Shown here in pieces: positions 33,506 through 39,141 of a stretch of DNA of 39,141 bases. How positions within the stretch are numbered: position 1 is the stretch's first letter; each line of letters starts with the position of its first letter. The position numbers were made by a program, and so were the translations under genes. The stretch comes from Pedosphaera sp. (GTDB lineage Bacteria > Verrucomicrobiota > Verrucomicrobiia > Limisphaerales > AAA164-E04), in assembly GCA_002690655.1 (NCBI GenBank), contig NZFL01000017.1, forward strand, positions 2,738 to 41,878, read 5' to 3'. The notes below the pieces were generated by a model. The model saw nothing but the letters and a program-made list of their open reading frames with translations. It ran no database searches and had not been told where the DNA came from.

Positions 33506-34786
33506 ATGGATCTTGATGCATATCTAAAAAGGTTTAACGGACGCCCAGCAATTGTCGCTACGAAACCACGTTCAAATTTAAGCGGAGTGATAGTGATCCC
33601 GTGTTTTCGTGAACCCGACTGGGAACTCACACTCCAATCATTGATAACTTGCGAGCCTCCTTCAAGTCCGATCGAAGTTCTCATCGTCCTTAATGATTCA
33701 GAAGCTGATGCTCCGGAGGTCCATTCCGAAAATCAAGACTTATTGAAGGCCATAAGTCAGTGGAGCATGTCCCACGATACAGATCAGCTCCAATTCCATG
33801 TGATCAACGCTCTTGGATTACCTAAAAAGAATGCAGGTGTTGGCCTTGCTCGCAAGATTGGGATGGACGAGGCGTTGCATCGCTTAACCTGTTCTGGGAA
33901 CTTGGAACGAGGTTGGATCGCCGGCTTGGATGCCGACTGTTTGTGCCAACCCAATTATTTGAACGCCTTGGATAATCATTTCCGAAAAAATCCCCATACC
34001 TCGGGCTGCAGTGTATATTATGAACACCCTCTTGAAGGCCCACTTCCGCAGGAAATTTACAACACTGCAGCAAGGTATGAATTACACCTAAGATATTATG
34101 TTGAAGCGTTGCGGCATGCGGGATTTCCTCATGCTTACCATACAATAGGATCGGCCATGGCAGCGACAGCCAGGACTTATATGGCTCAGGGAGGCATGAA
34201 CAGACGCAAAGCAGGAGAAGATTTCTATTTCCTGAATAAAATCATCTCGTCCGGCCATTTTACAGAGTTAAATTCCACAATTGTCATTCCTTCTCCAAGA
34301 ACCTCGGACAGGGTTCCTTTCGGCACGGGACGTGCAGTTGCAAAATATTATGGGCAAGATTATTTCCCAACCTACTCCTGGAAATCCATCCAGGCATTAA
34401 AGACGTTTTTTGAAACGGTGAGATTATATGACCCATTCACCCAACGAGGAAAGATACTTACCAAATTACAAGGCCTACCCTCTATCATAACTGACTACAT
34501 CGAGACAGTCAAAGGATGGGAACAATGGCAGAAATGCATCGACGGAACAAACGCTTCGAGCGCATACCTGCGTCGTTTCTTTCAATGGTTCGATGCATTC
34601 CAATGCATGAAATGCCTGCATTTCATGCGAGATAATGGGCACGGAGAAATGGACGTACTCACTGCTGCACAAAGTGTCTTAAGGACGATCAACACACCAC
34701 CTTCCCCCCAAAAAAAAATAGACGAAGTCTGTGCGCTCAAGTTCTTGAGAGAACGTCAAAAAAGCATATGGAAAATGGATTTATAA
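33506..34786 (+). CDS. Glycosyltransferase family 2-like protein
   Basis: This is a GT-A fold glycosyltransferase of 426 aa. The N-terminal nucleotide-sugar site is GVIVIPCFREPDWELTLQSL, followed by VLIVLNDSE. The metal-binding DxD is Asp142-Ala-Asp144 in AGLDADCLCQ. GSAMAATARTYMAQGGMNRRKAGEDFYFLNKI matches the acceptor-side ED motif (shorter core: AGEDFYF). The C-terminal 130 residues are helical without a family I know. No membrane segment is seen, so it probably works in the cytoplasm or at the membrane surface. The donor and acceptor are unknown. It stands alone, divergent from the SGNH hydrolase; an earlier in-frame start is not evident. No Shine-Dalgarno sequence is seen. Confidence 0.85.
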   Translation: MDLDAYLKRFNGRPAIVATKPRSNLSGVIVIPCFREPDWELTLQSLITCEPPSSPIEVLIVLNDSEADAPEVHSENQDLLKAISQWSMSHDTDQLQFHVINALGLPKKNAGVGLARKIGMDEALHRLTCSGNLERGWIAGLDADCLCQPNYLNALDNHFRKNPHTSGCSVYYEHPLEGPLPQEIYNTAARYELHLRYYVEALRHAGFPHAYHTIGSAMAATARTYMAQGGMNRRKAGEDFYFLNKIISSGHFTELNSTIVIPSPRTSDRVPFGTGRAVAKYYGQDYFPTYSWKSIQALKTFFETVRLYDPFTQRGKILTKLQGLPSIITDYIETVKGWEQWQKCIDGTNASSAYLRRFFQWFDAFQCMKCLHFMRDNGHGEMDVLTAAQSVLRTINTPPSPQKKIDEVCALKFLRERQKSIWKMDL

Positions 34787-34922
34787 ATACGTTTTAAAAG
34801 AATCAGTCTTTTCTGTTCAACAAGGTTTGACCCCAAGCGCGAACAAGAATGCATTCCAATCTTTGCCTTTTGCATTAAGAGGTGGTTTAATCCCTTGAGA
34901 TAAAAGTCATTTACACGGAGCC

Positions 34923-37900
34923 ATGCATTTCAAATTCAGAATCATTCTCGCCTCGATCTCTTTGTTTACCTTGATTCAATCCGACAGGGTAACTGCCGCA
35001 AGTTATGAAGGCTTTCTCCCCAAGAAAATCACCGAAGTTAAAGCTTTTTTAAACAAACACCCCTCGTTTGACGGACGAAACATAAAAATTGCTATCCTTG
35101 ATTCGGGAGTGGATCCAGGTGCCCCAGGCCTAAGCACAACGAGCGAGGGTTTGCCAAAAGTGATTGATATTTTGGATGCAACTGGAAGTGGCGATGTGGA
35201 TACTTCAGTCATCGGAACTCCTAATGAAGATGCTCAAGTCGAGGGCCTCAGCGGTCGCAGGTTGCAATTAGATCCAGCTTGGATCGAACCAAATCAGCTC
35301 ATTCATTTAGGTGTTGTCAATGGGTTTGACCTTTTCCCTGATAATGTGGTGGATAATTACAAAAAGCACGCCAGGGACCAGATGCTGGAAACCAACAAGA
35401 TCTATCTGGATCAAACACAAAAAGCACTTGAAACCCTCGCTACCGAAAAACCCGATTATCACGCCAAGAAAAAAGACCTTGAAGATCGCCTGGAATTATT
35501 GAACCGGATGGAAGAATCATATGATGCACCAAGTCCTGTGTATGATTGTGTGCTTCTTAAAATGAGAAGGGACTGGAGAGTCGTCATCGACACAAATCAA
35601 GACGGTGATTTGAGAAATGAAGATTTGCTGGAGGACTATTCCATCAAACAAAGATATAGCCACTTTGGAGCAGAGACACTGACTAACTTCGCCGTTCACG
35701 TCTACAACGATGGCGACCTTTTATCAATTATCATTCCCTCAAGTGCGCATGGCACGCATGTTGCCGGCATTATTGGAGCCAATTATCCCGAATCACCCGG
35801 CAGGAATGGAATCGCTCCGGGTGCACAAATCATTTCTATCAAAATTGGAGACACAAGACTGGACGGGATGGAAACAGGCATTGCATTACAAAGAGCGCTT
35901 CGAATGGTAAAGGAATTAGGCTGCGATCTCATTAATATGAGTTACGGCGAACCAACATCTACCCCGAACAAGGGATGGTTCATTGAGCAAGTTAATGAAT
36001 TGATTCATGAACATGGTGTGACATTCGTAGCTTCTGCTGGAAATGCTGGTCCCGCGCTTTCAACAACGGGAGCACCGGGCGGCACGACTTCTTCCATCCT
36101 TGCAGTGGGTGCATACATCCATGAAAGCATGATGGCGATTCAGTATGGAATGGCTCATACTTCTCAAAACAACCTTTACACATGGTCATCACGGGGCCCA
36201 ACAGCAGATGGGGATTTGGGAGTCAATTTCTGCGCTCCGGGAGGTGCGATAGCGCCTGTACCGTCATCCAGTCAGGTACCAGCCATGCAAATGAATGGAA
36301 CATCAATGGCATCACCCTATGCGTGCGGTGCTATCGGACTTATCCTTTCAGGCCTTAAATCCGAGAGCAAACCCTACTCTCCATATGGCATCCGAATGGC
36401 TCTTGAGGAAACAGCCCAGATTCAGGGGCACCTGGACTCATTTTCCCAAGGCCATGGACTGATTCAGGTCAACGAAGCATTTGAAAATCTTCAATCCACT
36501 TCAGAAAGTCGATCCAATATTGGATTTGAGATTAACAATACCAATCAATCCTCAGAAAGAGGGATTTATCTGCGAGAAAACACGCCCTCAATAACAACCC
36601 ATAAACTACGCATCCAACCATTGTTTACAAAGGCTACCAAGGCACATACCAAGGCAATATTTGAAAATTGGGCAGTATTAGACTGCGAAGCGAGCTGGGT
36701 TTCTTTCCCCGATTCCGTACTCATCAATCAGAAAGGAGGCAGAGTGAACGTGACAATCAACTCTAAAATGCTTACCCCGGGCGCGCATTCAACTTTCATC
36801 AAGGGCAAGGATCAATTCAACGGAAGGACTCTCTTCAAAATACCTGTCCATGCCATCATTCCCTCTTCCCTTGCAGGAATTGGCAAAACTGAATGGAAGA
36901 AAAAACTGCACCTTCAGCCTGGTGAAGTGCAGAGAGTTTTCCTGAAACCTCCAAGCTGGGCTAAATGGGCAGAAATGCGCATTCAATCTAATAGCTCTGA
37001 GTCAAATGATCGACTGGTCTTACATACCACCCAGCTCTTGCAATCCCAACGCTTCAATCGCGCTGAGTGGAAAAGATACATACCAGCAAGGTCACTCAGC
37101 AACTATCAAGCATCGGTTCCCGTCCATGGCAATCCAATGATGGAATGGACATTTGCATCCTATTGGTCCAACCAATCGTCCATAAAACTGAACATCGAAA
37201 TCAAGTTTAAGGGGTTGGGAGGCCTGCAGCGAATGTATGTCATGGGCTCTGCACTCATCCCAATCTCTGCAAACATTCAAGGAGTGCATGATACCATTGA
37301 ACTTCAACCTCAAGGCTCGCTGACAGAAGTAGAATTCAGCCTGTTGCCTTGCGATGCATCAATTCAGCGATCGAGCGACCCGCGCGATATACTTGTCAAT
37401 GATCAAGAGCTACATCGCTTGGATCTCTTTTATAAGTGGGAAAACACTCAAGCAGGTTCCCTGAATGTGCACTGGGATGCGCTCGCGGAAGTTCTGTATG
37501 ATTCCTCATACTCATCATTGCTATGGAAGGTGGAGGGGCCAAACGGTCGAGTCTTGACTTATGACGATGCATGGAGTCACCCCATTAAGATAAATAAAGG
37601 CACCCATCGCATTAATTTGACAATTTGGCATGCATATAAAGAACTACTCGAACCATTCAAAAAACTCCCTCTTAACCTGAGCCTTCCTTTGTCTCAATCC
37701 ATTCCTATCAAGTTGGTTACCACTTTATCTGCAGCGAATGGATCGGAATTTGAAACATTAGACAAGGACGAAAACAAATCTTACTGGATTTCCACGAAGG
37801 AAATGCCAAAAGACAACGATACAACATCACATATCATTAAAAGTTATTCAGGAAACCTACAATGGCTGGATAGTAAAAAGCATCATGGTGCTACACTTAT

Positions 37901-38669
37901 GTCCAAAGTGGTCGTCAGGCCATCAAATAGACCCAGTCTTCCCATTGAGAAGACCGACCTATATGACTCCAGTAACTTGAACCAAGATCTTGGAACACTT
38001 TGGTGGCATTTACGATTGGATAGACTAAAACATCTGGCTCAAATTGAGGGCAACCCAGAGCAGTTTGATGCCCTCTATCATTCAATGTTACTGGAGAAAC
38101 CCCGTTCAATGGATATTCAGAAGATTCTTCTCAATCGTCTGGACACCCAAAACCGAAAAGAGAATCTAAACAGCATCTTACCCCTGTTGGACCAAATGCT
38201 TGAACAACTGGATAAAAATACACTCAGGAGGTATTTCTCCAAAAGGAGGCAAGTGAAATCCAAAAAAGAAAGAGAAGAAGAAAATAAAATGGAAGAGGAT
38301 AGAGCACTGCTCCTGAATCTTTTATATCGAAAAGCGCGTGCCTTGGCCTATCAGGAAACTGTGATGAACAAGCAGACAAAAGACTTTGAGGAAACCTTGG
38401 CAAACCTTCGGTCATGGGTTGATACAAGCGCATCAGACTATCGATTACTTGATATACGTGAACTTCGCCGAAAAGATTGTTTTGGCACCGCGCTGACAAT
38501 ATTGAATGATTCCATCAAGACGGATATGGACAATTTGAAGTTACTAAGTAAGAGAACTAACATTCTAAATTCTCTAGGTTGGTCATTCTGGGCTCATTAT
38601 CACCATATGCATTCTTATCTAAGATTACCCTCGCAAGTAATATCAGTAGAAATGAGTAAGACTCCATAG
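34923..38669 (+). CDS. Secreted tripeptidyl-peptidase II-like subtilase
   Basis: This is a very large S8 serine protease of 1248 aa, the same size as animal tripeptidyl-peptidase II (about 1249 aa). A signal peptide spans about 1-26 (ending TAASYE). The catalytic Asp60 lies in AILDSGVDPGAPG, followed by the TPPII-type DATGSGDVDTS. Between Asp and His is the long insertion of about 200 residues that marks TPPII, with VNGFDLFPDN and VIDTNQDGDL. His276 is in AHGTHVAGI, oxyanion Asn374 in SAGNAGP and Ser461 in NGTSMASP. About 750 residues of beta-sandwich and helical C-terminal region follow, with a Lys/Glu-rich helix near 1120. TPPII removes tripeptides from free N-termini and assembles into giant complexes in eukaryotes. 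GGAG lies 2 nt before the ATG, one of the few SD-like sequences here. Confidence 0.95.
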   Translation: MHFKFRIILASISLFTLIQSDRVTAASYEGFLPKKITEVKAFLNKHPSFDGRNIKIAILDSGVDPGAPGLSTTSEGLPKVIDILDATGSGDVDTSVIGTPNEDAQVEGLSGRRLQLDPAWIEPNQLIHLGVVNGFDLFPDNVVDNYKKHARDQMLETNKIYLDQTQKALETLATEKPDYHAKKKDLEDRLELLNRMEESYDAPSPVYDCVLLKMRRDWRVVIDTNQDGDLRNEDLLEDYSIKQRYSHFGAETLTNFAVHVYNDGDLLSIIIPSSAHGTHVAGIIGANYPESPGRNGIAPGAQIISIKIGDTRLDGMETGIALQRALRMVKELGCDLINMSYGEPTSTPNKGWFIEQVNELIHEHGVTFVASAGNAGPALSTTGAPGGTTSSILAVGAYIHESMMAIQYGMAHTSQNNLYTWSSRGPTADGDLGVNFCAPGGAIAPVPSSSQVPAMQMNGTSMASPYACGAIGLILSGLKSESKPYSPYGIRMALEETAQIQGHLDSFSQGHGLIQVNEAFENLQSTSESRSNIGFEINNTNQSSERGIYLRENTPSITTHKLRIQPLFTKATKAHTKAIFENWAVLDCEASWVSFPDSVLINQKGGRVNVTINSKMLTPGAHSTFIKGKDQFNGRTLFKIPVHAIIPSSLAGIGKTEWKKKLHLQPGEVQRVFLKPPSWAKWAEMRIQSNSSESNDRLVLHTTQLLQSQRFNRAEWKRYIPARSLSNYQASVPVHGNPMMEWTFASYWSNQSSIKLNIEIKFKGLGGLQRMYVMGSALIPISANIQGVHDTIELQPQGSLTEVEFSLLPCDASIQRSSDPRDILVNDQELHRLDLFYKWENTQAGSLNVHWDALAEVLYDSSYSSLLWKVEGPNGRVLTYDDAWSHPIKINKGTHRINLTIWHAYKELLEPFKKLPLNLSLPLSQSIPIKLVTTLSAANGSEFETLDKDENKSYWISTKEMPKDNDTTSHIIKSYSGNLQWLDSKKHHGATLMSKVVVRPSNRPSLPIEKTDLYDSSNLNQDLGTLWWHLRLDRLKHLAQIEGNPEQFDALYHSMLLEKPRSMDIQKILLNRLDTQNRKENLNSILPLLDQMLEQLDKNTLRRYFSKRRQVKSKKEREEENKMEEDRALLLNLLYRKARALAYQETVMNKQTKDFEETLANLRSWVDTSASDYRLLDIRELRRKDCFGTALTILNDSIKTDMDNLKLLSKRTNILNSLGWSFWAHYHHMHSYLRLPSQVISVEMSKTP

Positions 38670-39062
38670 GCGACCAAACAGGAGGCCACATCAAATTTCA
38701 ATTAAAGTTGAACTTGCATAGGGCCAATAAAATTATCATAATCCAACATTTCGTTTGAAAATGTAATCGTTTCGGTTATTTTGGTAGGACGATAATACGC
38801 AGGCATCTAGGCATTAGGAATGGCAAATAATGAATTGGCGGTCTTATGACAGTGTTTCATGCACAGCATTAATGAGGATCACCGCAATAACCCGTTTAAG
38901 GGCAAACCTGACCACCGCCTTTGGCCAATCTATAAAGTTGAATATTCGTCTTAATTTATTGTGAATATCCACTTAGTAATTTAGGCAAGAATCAGGATAA
39001 AGGCTCAAACAGGATAGATTTACTGCTCGTCGCAGTGAACAAGTGAATTATTTGTAAACCAT
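38670..39062. other. Intergenic region after the subtilase
   Basis: I see no gene, clear terminator or repeat in this AT-rich stretch. It should contain the promoter of the gene beginning at 39063, but no box is convincing. Confidence 0.5.
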
Positions 39063-39141
39063 ATGGTCAAAAAATCTAAGGCAACAACAGCCAAAACAAA
39101 CTCAACCCCAAAGAAAGTAAAGGCCGCACCGTCAAGAAAGA
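39063..39141 (+). CDS. N-terminus of a lysine-rich protein, cut by the window edge
   Basis: An ATG at 39063 opens a frame of 26 codons that runs to the end of the window. The visible residues are almost all Lys, Ala, Thr, Pro, Ser and Arg (MVKKSKATTAKTNSTPKKVK). Such tails occur at the start of DksA-like zinc-finger proteins, histone-like proteins and sigma factors in this group, but nothing here decides among them. Confidence 0.5.
   Translation, partial: MVKKSKATTAKTNSTPKKVKAAPSRK

Noticed and set aside
1..39141. CRISPR array or rRNA operon
   Set aside because: No regularly spaced repeats or rRNA sequence were seen anywhere in the window.

Overview
The window looks like a stretch of chromosome from a free-living, probably aquatic member of the PVC group, most likely Verrucomicrobiota. 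The evidence is the set of family types: DUF1552 and DUF1592/PA14/cytochrome pairs, a formylglycine sulfatase, a PVC-type dehydrogenase beta-propeller, Tat-exported Gfo/Idh and sugar-isomerase-like proteins, and a bacterial tripeptidyl-peptidase II. Almost no gene start has a Shine-Dalgarno sequence, which is a feature of the whole window. The phylum assignment is inferred from gene content; no rRNA gene is present.

Region 1-4200 is accessory DNA built around a tRNA-Leu(GAG) gene on the minus strand (798-885). Two related tyrosine recombinase genes point away from that tRNA. The one on the left is open through the window edge and its homology begins at the tRNA CCA. The one on the right is a pseudogene with a nonsense codon and an out-of-frame deletion. 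About 3.25 kb to the right, a second copy of the tRNA 5' half and its upstream region (4102-4191) forms a direct repeat with 849-938, as expected of attachment-site scars. Between the repeats lie small unknown genes (2564-2944 and 3256-3420), terminator-like hairpins, two copies of a conserved 20-bp motif, and a highly structured intergenic segment that could be a small RNA.

Region 4269-26830 is chromosomal. It holds the ribosome-assembly GTPase Der; a minus-strand DUF1592-DUF1552 pair divergent from a secreted sulfatase; a 959-residue fusion of an SGNH hydrolase, a dehydrogenase propeller and an azurin-like copper domain; an FAH-family enzyme with prolyl-tRNA synthetase; a sorbosone-dehydrogenase-like exported propeller; a gamma-glutamylcyclotransferase-like protein with a PfkB sugar kinase; a LmbE deacetylase with an FMN reductase; and glcD, a four-helix membrane protein, glcF and lnt, all in one direction. 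No glcE lies between glcD and glcF.

Region 26831-39141 contains purM, placed 2 nt after a large Arg/Gly-rich disordered protein. Next comes a minus-strand run of exported sugar-metabolism-like proteins (isomerase fold, Gfo/Idh, SGNH hydrolase). A plus-strand GT2-like glycosyltransferase and a full-length secreted tripeptidyl-peptidase II follow. The window closes with the lysine-rich start of an unidentified gene.

Taken together, the exported enzymes suggest scavenging of sulfated or acylated glycans and peptides, with redox proteins carrying heme or copper receiving electrons in the periplasm. This functional link is inference from co-location and family habits.
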